NCBI RefSeq assembly: GCF_964340395.1
Contig: NC_135557.1
Location: forward strand, 3,570,216 to 3,634,215
DNA from: Glandiceps talaboti
Lineage: Eukaryota > Hemichordata > Enteropneusta > Spengelidae
Reading direction: 5' to 3'
Length of the DNA stretch: 64,000 bases
Shown in pieces: positions 39,201 to 46,834 of the stretch. A program made the position numbers and the translations under genes. The first letter of the stretch is position 1; every line of letters begins with the position of its first letter. The notes under the pieces are model-generated. The model saw nothing but the letters and a program-made list of their open reading frames with translations. It did not search any database and had not been told where the DNA came from.

Positions 39201-42200
39201 AGTCTTTAACAATAGCATCAGATAATATAAAGTTGATCCATCAAATAAATGAAGAGGTGAGTAAAGTCTGTTATATTCTATAATTTACTGTAAGTAAAGT
39301 CTGTTATATTCTATAAGTTACTGTAAGTAAAGTCTGTTATATTCTATAAGTTACTGTAAGTAAAGTCTGTTATATTCTATAAGTTACTGTGGGTGAAGTC
39401 TTATATTCTATAAGTTACTGTAAGTAAAGTCTGTTATATTCTATAAGTTACTGTAAGTAAAGTCTGTTATATTCTATAAGTTACTGTAAGTAAAGTCTGT
39501 TATATTCTATAAGTTACTGTAAGTAAAGTCTGTTATATTCTATAAGTTACTGTGGGTGAAGTCTTATATTCTATAAGTTACTGTAAGTAAAGTCTGTTAT
39601 ATTCTATAAGTTACTGTAAGTAAAGTCTGTTATATTCTATAAGTTACTGTAAGTAAAGTCTGTTATATTCTATAAGTTACTGTAAGTAAAGTCTGTTATA
39701 TTCTATAAGTTACTGTAAGTAAAGTCTGTTATATTCTATAAGTTACTGTAAGTAAAGTCTGTTATATTCTATAAGTTACTGTAAGTAAAGTCTGTTATAT
39801 TCTATAAGTTACTGTGGGTGAAGTCTGTTATATTCTATAAGTTACTGTGGGTGAAGTCTGTTATATTCTATAAGTTACTGTAAGTGAAGTCTGTTATATT
39901 CTATAAGTTACTGTAAGTAAAGTCTGTTATATTCTATAAGTTACTGTAAGTAAAGTCTGTTATATTCTATAATTTACTGTAAGTAAAGTCTGTTATATTC
40001 TATAAGTTACTGTGAGTAAAGTCTGTTATATTCTATAAGTTACTGTAAGTAAAGTCTGTTATATTCTATAAGTTACTGTGGGTAAAGTCTGTTATATTCT
40101 ATAAGTTACTGTAAGTAAAGTCTGTTATATTCTATAAGTTACTGTGGGTGAAGTCTGTTATATTCTATAAGTTACTGTGAGTAAAGTCTGTTATATTCTA
40201 TAAGTTACTGTAAGTAAAGTCTGTTATATTCTATAAGTTACTGTGGGTGAAGTCTTATATTCTATAAGTTACTGTGGGTAAAGTCTGTTATATTCTATAA
40301 GTTACTGTAAGTAAAGTCTGTTATATTCTATAAGTTACTGTGGGTGAAGTCTTATATTCTATAAGTTACTGTGGGTAAAGTCTGTTATATTCTATAAGTT
40401 ACTGTGGGTGAAGTCTTATATTCTATAAGTTACTGTGGGTAAAGTCTGTTATATTCTATAAGTTACTGTAAGTAAAGTCTGTTATATTCTATAAGTTACT
40501 GTAAGTAAAGTCTGTTATATTCTATAAGTTACTGTTAGTAAAGTCTGTTATATTCTATAAGTTACTGTAAGTAAAGTCTGTTATATTCTATAAGTTACTG
40601 TAAGTAAAGTCTGTTATATTCTATAAGTTACTGTTAGTAAAGTCTGTTATATTCTATAAGTTACTGTAAGTAAAGTCTGTTATATTCTATAAGTTACTGT
40701 AAGTAAAGTCTGTTATATTCTATAAGTTACTGTTAGTAAAGTCTGTTATATTCTATAAGTTACTGTAAGTAAAGTCTGTTATATTCTATAAGTTACTGTA
40801 AGTAAAGTCTGTTATATTCTATAAGTTACTGTGGGTAAAGTCTGTTATATTCTATAAGTTACTGTAAGTAAAGTCTGTTATATTCTATAAGTTACTGTAA
40901 GTAAAGTCTGTTATATTCTATAAGTTACTGTGAGTGAAGTCTGTTATATTCTATAAGTTACTGTGAGTAAAGTCTGTTATATTCTATAAGTTACTGTTAG
41001 TAAAGTCTGTTATATTCTATAAGTTACTGTAAGTAAAGTCTGTTATATTCTATAAGTTACTGTAAGTAAAGTCTGTTATATTCTATAAGTTACTGTAAGT
41101 AAAGTCTGTTATATTCTATAAGTTACTGTGGGTGAAGTCTGTTATATTCTATAATTTACTGTAAGTAAAGTCTGTCATATTCTATAAGTTACTGTGGGTA
41201 AAGTCTGTCATATTCTATAAGTTACTGTGGGTAAAGTCTGTTATATTCTATAAGTTACTGTGGGTAAAGTCTGTTATATTCTATAAGTTACTGTGGGTGA
41301 AGTCTGTTATATTCTATAAGTTACTGTGGGTAAAGTCTGTTATATTCTATAAGTTACTGTAAGTGAAGTCTGTTATATTCTATAAGTTACTGTGGGTGAA
41401 GTCTGTTATATTCTATAAGTTACTGTGGGTGAAGTCTGTTATATTCTATAAGTTACTGTGGGTGAAGTCTGTTATATTCTATAAGTTACTGTGGGTAAAG
41501 TCTGTTATATTCTATAAGTTACTGTAAGTAAAGTCTGTTATATTCTATAAGTTACTGTGGGTGAAGTCTTATATTCTATAAGTTACTGTGGGTAAAGTCT
41601 GTTATATTCTATAAGTTACTGTAAGTAAAGTCTGTTATATTCTATAAGTTACTGTAAGTAAAGTCTGTTATATTCTATAAGTTACTGTAAGTAAAGTCTG
41701 TTATATTCTATAAGTTACTGTGGGTAAAGTCTGTTATATTCTATAAGTTACTGTGGGTAAAGTCTGTTATATTCTATAAGTTACTGTAAGTAAAGTCTGT
41801 TATATTCTATAATTTACTGTGGGTAAAGTCTGTTATATTCTATAAGTTACTGTAAGTAAAGTCTGTTATATTCTATAATTTACTGTGGGTAAAGTCTGTT
41901 ATATTCTATAAGTTACTGTGGGTGAAGTCTGTTATATTCTATAAGTTACTGTGGGTGAAGTCTGTTATATTCTATAAGTTACTGTGGGTAAAGTCTGTTA
42001 TATTCTATAAGTTACTGTGGGTAAAGTCTGTTATATTCTATAAGTTACTGTAAGTAAAGTCTGTTATATTCTATAAGTTACTGTGGGTAAAGTCTGTTAT
42101 ATTCTATAAGTTACTGTGGGTAAAGTCTGTTATATTCTATAAGTTACTGTGGGTAAAGTCTGTTATATTCTATAAGTTACTGTAAGTAAAGTCTGTTATA

Positions 42201-45200
42201 TTCTATAAGTTACTGTGGGTAAAGTCTGTTATATTCTATAAGTTACTGTGGGTAAAGTCTGTTATATTCTATAAGTTACTGTGGGTAAAGTCTGTTATAT
42301 TCTATAAGTTACTGTAAGTAAAGTCTGTTATATTCTATAAGTTACTGTGGGTAAAGTCTGTTATATTCTATAAGTTACTGTAAGTAAAGTCTGTTATATT
42401 CTATAAGTTACTGTGGGTAAAGTCTGTTATATTCTATAAGTTACTGTGGGTAAAGTCTGTTATATTCTATAAGTTACTGTGGGTAAAGTCTGTTATATTC
42501 TATAAGTTACTGTAAGTAAAGTCTGTTATATTCTATAATTTACTGTGGGTAAAGTCTGTTATATTCTATAAGTTACTGTGGGTGAAGTCTTATATTCTAT
42601 AAGTTACTGTGGGTAAAGTCTGTTATATTCTATAAGTTACTGTGGGTAAAGTCTGTTATATTCTATAAGTTACTGTGGGTAAAGTCTGTTATATTCTATA
42701 AGTTACTGTGGGTAAAGTCTGTTATATTCTATAAGTTACTGTAAGTAAAGTCTGTTATATTCTATAATTTACTGTGGGTAAAGTCTGTTATATTCTATAA
42801 GTTACTGTGGGTAAAGTCTGTTATATTCTATAAGTTACTGTGGGTAAAGTCTGTTATATTCTATAATTTACTGTGGGTAAAGTCTGTTATATTCTATAAT
42901 TTACTGTAAGTAAAGTCTGTTATATTCTATAAGTTACTGTAAGTAAAGTCTGTTATATTCTATAAGTTACTGTGGGTAAAGTCTGTTATATTCTATAAGT
43001 TACTGTGGGTAAAGTCTGTCATATTCTATAAGTTACTGTGGGTAAAGTCTGTTATATTCTATAAGTTACTGTAAGTAAAGTCTGTTATATTCTATAAGTT
43101 ACTGTGGGTAAAGTCTGTTATATTCTATAAGTTACTGTAAGTAAAGTCTGTTATATTCTATAAGTTACTGTAAGTAAAGTCTGTTATATTCTATAAGTTA
43201 CTGTAAGTAAAGTCTGTTATATTCTATAAGTTACTGTGGGTAAAGTCTGTTATATTCTATAAGTTACTGTAAGTAAAGTCTGTTATATTCTATAAGTTAC
43301 TGTAAGTAAAGTCTGTTATATTCTATAAGTTACTGTAAGTAAAGTCTGTTATATTCTATAAGTTACTGTGGGTGAAGTCTTATATTCTATAAGTTACTGT
43401 AAGTAAAGTCTGTTATATTCTATAAGTTACTGTAAGTAAAGTCTGTTATATTCTATAAGTTACTGTAAGTAAAGTCTGTTATATTCTATAAGTTACTGTG
43501 GGTAAAGTCTGTTATATTCTATAAGTTACTGTAAGTAAAGTCTGTTATATTCTATAAGTTACTGTAAGTAAAGTCTGTTATTCTATAATTTACTGTGGGT
43601 GAAGTCTTATATTCTATAAGTTACTGTGGGTGAAGTCTGTTATATTCTATAAGTTACTGTGGGTGAAGTCTGTTATATTCTATAAGTTACTGTAAGTAAA
43701 GTCTGTTATATTCTATAAGTTACTGTGGGTAAAGTCTGTTATATTCTATAAGTTACTGTGGGTAAAGTCTGTTATATTCTATAAGTTACTGTAAGTAAAG
43801 TCTGTTATATTCTATAAGTTACTGTAAGTAAAGTCTGTTATATTCTATAATTTACTGTGGGTAAAGTCTGTTATATTCTATAAGTTACTGTAAGTAAAGT
43901 CTGTTATATTCTATAATTTACTGTGGGTAAAGTCTGTTATATTCTATAAGTTACTGTGGGTAAAGTCTGTTATATTCTATAATTTACTGTGGGTGAAGTC
44001 TGTTATATTCTATAATTTACTGTGGGTGAAGTCTTATATTCTATAATTTACTGTGGGTGAAGTCTGTTATATTCTATAAGTTACTGTAAGTAAAGTCTGT
44101 TATATTCTATAAGTTACTGTTAGTAAAGTCTGTTATATTCTATAAGTTACTGTAAGTAAAGTCTGTTATATTCTATAAGTTACTGTAAGTAAAGTCTGTT
44201 ATATTCTATAAGTTACTGTAAGTAAAGTCTGTTATATTCTATAAGTTACTGTGGGTAAAGTCTGTTATATTCTATAAGTTACTGTAAGTAAAGTCTGTTA
44301 TATTCTATAAGTTACTGTAAGTAAAGTCTGTTATTCTATAATTTACTGTGGGTGAAGTCTTATATTCTATAAGTTACTGTGGGTGAAGTCTGTTATATTC
44401 TATAAGTTACTGTGGGTGAAGTCTGTTATATTCTATAAGTTACTGTAAGTAAAGTCTGTTATATTCTATAAGTTACTGTGGGTAAAGTCTGTTATATTCT
44501 ATAAGTTACTGTGGGTAAAGTCTGTTATATTCTATAAGTTACTGTAAGTAAAGTCTGTTATATTCTATAAGTTACTGTAAGTAAAGTCTGTTATATTCTA
44601 TAATTTACTGTGGGTAAAGTCTGTTATATTCTATAAGTTACTGTAAGTAAAGTCTGTTATATTCTATAATTTACTGTGGGTAAAGTCTGTTATATTCTAT
44701 AAGTTACTGTGGGTGAAGTCTGTTATATTCTATAAGTTACTGTAAGTAAAGTCTGTTATATTCTATAAGTTACTGTGGGTGAAGTCTGTTATATTCTATA
44801 AGTTACTGTGGGTAAAGTCTGTTATATTCTATAAGTTACTGTGGGTGAAGTCTGTTATATTCTATAAGTTACTGTAAGTAAAGTCTGTTATATTCTATAA
44901 GTTACTGTGGGTGAAGTCTGTTATATTCTATAAGTTACTGTGGGTAAAGTCTGTTATATTCTATAAGTTACTGTAAGTAAAGTCTGTTATATTCTATAAG
45001 TTACTGTAAGTAAAGTCTGTTATATTCTATAAGTTACTGTAAGTAAAGTCTGTTATATTCTATAAGTTACTGTAAGTAAAGTCTGTTATATTCTATAAGT
45101 TACTGTAAGTAAAGTCTGTTATATTCTATAAGTTACTGTGGGTAAAGTCTGTTATATTCTATAAGTTACTGTAAGTAAAGTCTGTTATATTCTATAAGTT

Positions 45201-45869
45201 ACTGTAAGTAAAGTCTTATATTCTATAAGTTACTGTGGGTAAAGTCTGTTATATTCTATAAGTTACTGTGGGTAAAGTCTGTTATATTCTATAAGTTACT
45301 GTGGGTAAAGTCTGTTATATTCTATAAGTTACTGTAAGTAAAGTCTGTTATATTCTATAAGTTACTGTGGGTGAAGTCTGTTATATTCTATAAGTTACTG
45401 TGGGTAAAGTCTGTTATATTCTATAAGTTACTGTGGGTGAAGTCTGTTATATTCTATAAGTTACTGTGGGTAAAGTCTGTTATATTCTATAATTTACTGT
45501 GGGTGAAGTCTGTTATATTCTATAAGTTACTGTAAGTAAAGTCTGTTATATTCTATAAGTTACTGTGGGTGAAGTCTGTTATATTCTATAAGTTACTGTG
45601 GGTAAAGTCTGTTATATTCTATAAGTTACTGTAAGTAAAGTCTGTTATATTAAATAAATAAACTAAATTATGTGTATTGTACAGTTATCTACTGAAGTAT
45701 TTGAATAGTTTTATAGTTGTAAATATTAATAAACTAAATTATGTGTATTGTCTTTATATAGTTACCTATTAAAGTTTTGGAAAGGTTTTGCAGTTGTAAA
45801 CATCAAGATCTGAGAGAAACTGCTCTGGAGCTGATGATGGATATGAAGGCAGTACAGGCAGAGCCATAG
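9227..45869 (+). CDS. HSF2BP: HSF2BP (MEILB2), meiotic BRCA2-binding armadillo protein, ten coding exons
   Basis: Joined exons 9227-9295, 10455-10556, 13006-13168, 13540-13643, 15904-16053, 22810-22942, 23407-23530, 38231-38334, 39156-39256 and 45762-45869 make 1158 nt: 385 residues and a TAG. All junctions are GT-AG and all phases agree. In vertebrates HSF2BP (334 aa in human) brings BRCA2, and through it RAD51/DMC1, to meiotic double-strand breaks. Its N-terminal helix binds BRME1 and its C-terminal armadillo domain binds BRCA2. Matches seen here: the helical segment with LERLKSE and ILKDNLPKVLNSE (exon 3), SEYCASLGAAVCTLLWRVS (exon 5), DEAQFVLALCGIIT (exon 6), ASAYGREFL (exon 7), LILMCLYNISINQKGLDFI and GIIPLLAWLL (exon 8). 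The N terminus is longer than in human. The gene looks intact. About two thirds of its span is tandem repeat, and intron 7 holds a retrotransposon. Confidence 0.92.
10091..10320. repeat. 57-bp tandem array, four copies
   Basis: Units start AGTTTAAATACCACTGGTAT and contain GCACCAGTACAAGTAATC. The copies are almost identical. They lie in HSF2BP intron 1. The reverse complement resembles the array near 24166. Confidence 0.95.
10455..10556 (+). CDS. HSF2BP: HSF2BP exon 2
   Basis: 34 codons between acceptor TTCCAATTCAG and donor GTAAGTCTG, phase 0 to 0. Encodes a charged helix (FDLAKEVKDNFQDLLQEW). A 43-bp array starts at its donor. Confidence 0.85.
10553..12112. repeat. 43-bp tandem array anchored on the exon 2 donor
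   Basis: About 36 units of CTGTAAGTCTGTTGTCACAT followed by TGTAGTATACCACAGCC and TATTAT. The first unit begins at the exon 2 donor, so each unit carries a GTAAGT donor-like site. Single-base variants and a few short insertions or deletions occur (for example about 10921, 11124 and 11752). Confidence 0.96.
12113..13005. other. rest of HSF2BP intron 2
   Basis: AT-rich intron sequence with a G tract near 12310-12321. No repeat or gene recognised. Confidence 0.6.
13006..13168 (+). CDS. HSF2BP: HSF2BP exon 3
   Basis: 163 nt, acceptor TTTGTCCATCAG, donor GTAGGT, ends in phase 1. Encodes the coiled-coil segment with LNQLERLKSETKILKDNLP, like the human region LERLTTEVMQIRDFLP. No array is attached to its donor. 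Confidence 0.9.
13540..13643 (+). CDS. HSF2BP: HSF2BP exon 4
   Basis: 104 nt, acceptor TTTATTTATTCAG, donor GTAGGT. Helical (EIKTLRTEVQNGSAEIQHW, then FDKEKE). Its last 51 bases are tandemly copied into the intron with the donor. Confidence 0.9.
13593..14021. repeat. 61-bp tandem array spanning the exon 4 end and donor
   Basis: Seven copies starting at 13593, 13654, 13715, 13776, 13837, 13898 and 13962. Each has 51 exon bases (TGGAAGTCAAGATATC through AAAGAGAAAGAG) and then GTAGGTTA. The last two copies have three extra bases before ACAG. The first copy is the real exon end. Confidence 0.96.
14436..15551. repeat. 68-bp tandem array in HSF2BP intron 4
   Basis: About 16 units built on TCATCAAAGTTAATCAAAGC and CATCTCTGTTCTGTAATGTG. 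Units change gradually from a CCTTGGCCTAGTGATA type on the left, through an ACGCGTAGTAATGATA type, to a uniform TACTTGTAGTAATGATA type on the right. This suggests spread from the right. Confidence 0.95.
15904..16053 (+). CDS. HSF2BP: HSF2BP exon 5
   Basis: 50 codons in phase 0, acceptor CATATTTTAG, donor GTATGT. Carries the diagnostic block SEYCASLGAAVCTLLWRVS, close to human AEYCTEMGAAACTLLWGVS, at the junction between helix and armadillo domain. Confidence 0.95.
16255..16425. repeat. dispersed repeat copy
   Basis: Same family as 53945-54125, same orientation, in HSF2BP intron 5. Confidence 0.6.
16660..19272. repeat. 52-bp tandem array in HSF2BP intron 5
   Basis: About 50 units of GATAAAACCCACATTTTGTA then CCCATTTATTGTCCAGTAAA and TGTGAGATATCA. 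Some units gain four bases (TTTATTTATT). The variants CCTACA, AATATGAG and AATGGGAG are scattered. Not coding. Confidence 0.96.
19340..22640. repeat. 63-bp tandem array in HSF2BP intron 5
   Basis: About 52 nearly identical units of ACAATTAAAAGTGGACTCAC then CCATAAACAGTCTAGAAACT and ATATATGTATGGTCTCATAT CCT. Because 63 is a multiple of three, two plus-strand frames stay open for very long (up to 1087 codons). The variants change residues in both frames alike, so this is a by-product of repetition, not a gene. Confidence 0.96.
22810..22942 (+). CDS. HSF2BP: HSF2BP exon 6
   Basis: 133 nt, acceptor GTTTTTTAG, donor GTGAGT, ends in phase 1. Contains TDEAQFVLALCGIIT, matching human SDESQFVFALAGIVT. 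Confidence 0.95.
22985..23340. repeat. 30-bp tandem array in HSF2BP intron 6
   Basis: About eleven units of AACTTTACATCTGGAATATC then CATATTGTTG, more diverged at the right side (AGCACCTGG, TTGCACCTGG). It starts about 40 bases after the exon 6 donor and does not include it. Confidence 0.94.
23407..23530 (+). CDS. HSF2BP: HSF2BP exon 7
   Basis: 124 nt, acceptor GAAATTTCAG, donor GTAAGT, ends in phase 2. Encodes IAASAYGREFLMTN and an armadillo helix VLVTMVTVLSQTP; human has AAIACGREFLVN here. Confidence 0.93.
23531..24165. other. start of HSF2BP intron 7
   Basis: Intron sequence with a piece of a dispersed repeat (about 23640-23790; see the copies near 16260 and 53960) and a palindromic RFX-like site at 23840-23852. 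Confidence 0.5.
24166..24345. repeat. three diverged copies of a repeat of about 60 bp
   Basis: Each copy holds ACCA(A/C)AGATTA(C/T)TTGCAC, then GTGTGTGTG and AGTGGTAT. In reverse complement it resembles the 57-bp unit at 10091 (ACCACTGGTATGTGTATGCA, CAAGTAATC). Confidence 0.7.
24541..24851. repeat. 43-bp tandem array, seven copies
   Basis: Unit GCCAGTGTGGATACTCACCA then GGGGTATTACACTCATGTTTTCT. The last two copies have one extra T. On the minus strand it contains CTGGTGAGTATCC, which looks like a splice donor. Intron 7 of HSF2BP. Confidence 0.95.
25074..27387. repeat. 53-bp tandem array, left block
   Basis: About 43 units of GTAGTCCTGTAAACTTTGAA then CAGTAAGGACAATATCCATA and TAACAGTAGTGAT. 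Common variants are TCCGTATA, GTCATGT, GTCTTGT, GATATAGTC and GATGCAGTC. The block ends where the retrotransposon is inserted and resumes after it. All minus-strand frames are open, giving misleading long open frames. Confidence 0.97.
27388..27671 (-). repeat. split direct repeat B2 (3' end of the element)
   Basis: 284 bases equal to B1. The outer edge reads TAT-TTGACACACACATCC beside array sequence ATATCCATAT. Confidence 0.92.
27729..27897 (-). repeat. split direct repeat A2
   Basis: 169 bases equal to A1. Together with B1 it forms the junction expected of the circular intermediate. Confidence 0.92.
27898..28181 (-). repeat. split direct repeat B1
   Basis: 284 bases matching 27388-27671 with no difference seen. 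It abuts A2 at a TAT shared by both. Confidence 0.92.
28182..28983 (-). other. 3' non-coding region of the Ngaro-like element
   Basis: GC-rich, unlike its surroundings, between the recombinase ORF and repeat B1. It contains CGAAATGA at 28306, 28360, 28437 and 28504 and CGAAATGC at 28583, plus a C tract near 28869-28882. A minus-strand open frame (28272-28817) has composition biased to Pro, Ser and Arg and no recognisable domain. Confidence 0.5.
28984..30015 (-). CDS. tyrosine recombinase of the Ngaro-like element
   Basis: 343 codons from ATG to TAA-type end, uninterrupted. A core-binding region (TRSSYNTGLRAWLRFT, SYKTIKVYLAGVRNHYVQ) is followed by the catalytic domain: Arg in GFLRCGEFTPL, Lys in KASKTDPFRKG, His and Arg in AGHSFRIGAAT, Trp in LGRWNSDCY and the nucleophile Tyr in YTTYIR. 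All expected catalytic residues are visible. The enzyme integrates the circular cDNA without target duplication. It could be functional; the start overlaps the RNase H frame by 34 bases. Confidence 0.9.
   Translation of the reverse strand: MPPTLQRALHLNQAISSYQLSALGSRTRSSYNTGLRAWLRFTALFDIAGPSPAYPDISEEILIYFVSHCAHTLRLSYKTIKVYLAGVRNHYVQAGLPNPLLSTSGQPLLRLQHIIRGIRRAQGDNPHPRLPITLPLLQNLCHLLHNTLFGSYTDLLLESAFLLAFFGFLRCGEFTPLTASFSHHTHLCYGDVSFYPHQRSAVTATVHIKASKTDPFRKGFDLQLYRTSNTVCPVSSLSQFVQIRTAMAAAAEDPLFVLPDGSPLTSTKFVILLRVALQRLGLDPYNYAGHSFRIGAATAAAAAHLPDHVIRTLGRWNSDCYTTYIRTPSHVLHTAFQKLANGC
29982..30420 (-). CDS. RNase H domain of the Ngaro-like element
   Basis: Frame offset from the RT fragment. Contains LYIDASGLGYGGYYQG, FQELYPIVVASVLW, HSDNLATVHIINKGRS and TNTIADSLSR. 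These hold the first Asp, the Glu, the second Asp and the final ADxLSR motif of DIRS-type RNase H, which removes the RNA from the RNA-DNA hybrid. The domain looks complete. It has been fused out of frame to the RT stub by an internal deletion near 30420. Its end overlaps the start of the recombinase frame. Confidence 0.8.
30421..30876 (-). pseudogene. reverse transcriptase N-terminal fragment
   Basis: In the same frame as gag, directly after its TGA. Contains HPDRDFVTHLISGLTNGFHTG, PFPEFRCSPLGVV, KKRLILDLSSPRNS and SINDLLNKEEFSLSYVKLDD, the typical start of DIRS-order RT (fingers and first palm strand). It stops being RT-like after IKRAGKDPI near 30420. The central palm with the catalytic Asp pair is missing. 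The frame then runs a few codons out of register into RNase H sequence. The RT cannot be active. Confidence 0.85.
30877..31845 (-). CDS. gag-like protein of the Ngaro-like element, 5' truncated
   Basis: An open frame of about 322 codons with no in-frame ATG at its start; the frame is open back to a TAG near 31880 inside repeat A1. Ser/Thr/Asn-rich N-terminal part, a conserved-looking middle (DEAAYTLRPLQ, ILAFSIYKNIMC), and a C-terminal Cys/His cluster: CNNFKTKNGC, CNRLHACIRC, then H and C. This suits the zinc-binding end of DIRS-order gag proteins, which package the RNA. It ends in TGA; the RT frame follows with no shift. The missing ATG suggests N-terminal loss. Confidence 0.72.
   Translation of the reverse strand: MRRSIDRLSSALANSTANGTPDTNSPASNAHRGTSRTTQGDETNNPNNGHSNDPDLLATSGISSDSLPHIELVSASTRRDILQGKDVNLACLLIPSYKQSDYDRHIVVDEAAYTLRPLQDTRRSRPLTLQEFILAFSIYKNIMCGAYPNRRAELDAYQRDIIDMATRYSGLTFYEYHRAFSARAAVLLELHNIKVDWSKRDNNLFCSIFSGQKANACRICNSLSHATGFCNQLAAPTTTTTGNAFSSTSGSAFSSTSGSADQDCQGRPRIKFRGKEICNNFKTKNGCSQVSCNRLHACIRCYSENHGLSTGQCTHMPITNKQ
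31857..32025 (-). repeat. split direct repeat A1 (5' end of the element)
   Basis: 169 bases matching 27729-27897. The outer edge is TTGTAT next to array sequence AACAGTAG. The inner edge lacks the 57 bases (27672-27728) that follow A2, so a 5' internal deletion probably removed the rest of the leader and the gag start. Confidence 0.9.
32026..37712. repeat. 53-bp tandem array, right block
   Basis: About 107 units of the same repeat as at 25074-27387. The element split one unit between CCATAT and AACAG. The two blocks together make about 150 units. Variant types are spread over both blocks. Confidence 0.97.
37713..38230. other. end of HSF2BP intron 7
   Basis: Unique-looking intron sequence with a C-rich patch near 38000-38035. 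No other feature recognised. Confidence 0.6.
38231..38334 (+). CDS. HSF2BP: HSF2BP exon 8
   Basis: 104 nt, acceptor TCTTTGACAG, donor GTGAGT, ends in phase 1. Encodes LILMCLYNISINQKGLDFI and GIIPLLAWLL, the best conserved armadillo segment. It lies 14.7 kb after exon 7. Its last 34 bases are repeated in the next intron. Confidence 0.95.
38301..38510. repeat. 58-bp tandem repeat spanning the exon 8 end and donor
   Basis: Copies start at 38301 (real exon), 38359, 38417 and 38475. Each holds 34 exon bases (GGTATTATACCATTACTTGC, ATGGCTGTTAACAG) followed by GTGAGTTACATTGTCAATAC. The last copy has lost the donor (AACAAGTGAATTTC). Confidence 0.95.
38511..39155. other. rest of HSF2BP intron 8
   Basis: AT-rich intron sequence with T tracts. 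Nothing further recognised. Confidence 0.6.
39156..39256 (+). CDS. HSF2BP: HSF2BP exon 9
   Basis: 101 nt, acceptor ATGATAACAG, donor GTGAGT, ends in phase 0. Encodes ETDNQIHTLKLMQSL and IHQINEE. The 33-bp array begins at its donor. Confidence 0.88.
39257..45645. repeat. 33-bp tandem array anchored on the exon 9 donor
   Basis: About 193 units of GTAAGTAAAGTCTGTTATAT then TCTATAAGTTACT. The first unit is the donor of exon 9 itself (GTGAGTAAAG). Units start GTAAGT, GTGGGT, GTGAGT or GTTAGT. Short forms lacking GT after GTCT recur, and there are larger repeated blocks (for example 43560-43860 resembles 44330-44640), so the array also grew by multi-unit duplication. Confidence 0.97.
45651..45803 (+). 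repeat. old tandem duplication of the exon 10 acceptor
   Basis: 45651-45727 and 45728-45803 align: both have AATAAACTAAATTATGTGTA, TTGT, then an AG, TTA(T/C)CTA, AG and TTGTAAA. The upstream copy has lost the exon frame; the downstream one is the coding exon 10. Confidence 0.75.
45762..45869 (+). CDS. HSF2BP: HSF2BP exon 10 (terminal)
   Basis: 35 codons and TAG after acceptor TCTTTATATAG. Encodes LPIKVLERFCSCKHQDLRE and TALELMMDMKAVQAEP, in place of human LQTAAQELLEDLRTLEHNV. A decayed copy of the acceptor and exon start lies just upstream; the exon end is repeated just downstream. Confidence 0.9.
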   Translation, partial: LPIKVLERFCSCKHQDLRETALELMMDMKAVQAEP

Positions 45870-46045
45870 ATGTGTGGTTGGAATTGTTTATGAATTGATG
45901 TTACCAAGGCATGCAGTACAGGCAGAGCCATATAGATGTGTGGTTGGAATTGTTTATGAATTGATGTTACCAAGGCATGCAGTACAGGCAGAGCCATAGA
46001 TGTGTGGTTGGAATTGTTTATGAATTGATGTTACCAAGGCATCAC
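45848..46045 (+). repeat. 65-bp repeat spanning the HSF2BP stop codon
   Basis: Three copies of GCAGTACAGGCAGAGCCATA then GATGTGTGGTTGGAATTG and a tail ending ACCAAGGCAT. The first includes the last codons and the TAG; the others are in the 3' untranslated region. Confidence 0.9.
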
Positions 46046-46834
46046 AGCTATAGCTATTTGAGACTATGAAAGCTATTAGTACTTGAATTACGACAGAAAT
46101 CTCAAGACATTATCACCCAAGATGACTTAATTACTCTATAAGGGCTTATTAGGGTAAATATGATGAACACTATCTTAAAACCGATCAGATCATCACAACT
46201 GTAGGTGCACAACTTGATGACAAGTTTGAGAGCTTCTTCTGTAACTAATAATAGATGTGGGTGTTCTAGGTCTTTGATATGTGTGTTATACATTTCAACA
46301 CGGCATTTCCACACACATGATAATGATAGCTTTTAGAGTGTCATCCTTCAAAAACTATTTATAGTAAGTGTCCATGTTTAGTCTTTAAAATGTATTGTAC
46401 ATTACAACTAGCAGTTTCCACTGATAACAACAACTTTGCAGTCTCCTTTTTGAGACTACCAGTAATAAGTATATGTGTATTTGGTCTTTGAAATATACTA
46501 ACACTATATTTTTCATCATTTTGGTTTCTAAATAAATGGTTACGTATATTTTACCATTCACTATCACTTGATTACCCAGCCACTATTAAAACTCTTACCA
46601 TATTAACTGCTGTGATACTGTTTCATTCATATAGTATATGAGAATAGTATCACAGCAGTTAATACGGTAGGAATTTTACTTGTGGCTAGTATAATCATTG
46701 AACAAGTGAAGGGTACAATATAAGTAACCTTTTATTAGGAAACAAAAAAAGTGACAAGAAATGCCAACCATGTCACTTTTTAACACATTAGTTTCCAAAC
46801 TTCCTTAATTTGCTACATTGTCCATTTTATCCTG
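46046..46834. other. HSF2BP 3' flank, no gene recognised
   Basis: AT-rich sequence. An imperfect inverted pair around GTGATACTGTTTCATTC (near 46612-46670: TATCACAGCAGTTAATACGG against CATATTAACTGCTGTGATAC) could form a hairpin. Confidence 0.45.
46531..46536 (+). terminator. candidate poly(A) signal for HSF2BP
   Basis: AATAAA about 660 bases after the stop codon. A second AATAAA lies at 47318-47323. Which one is used cannot be told. Confidence 0.3.
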
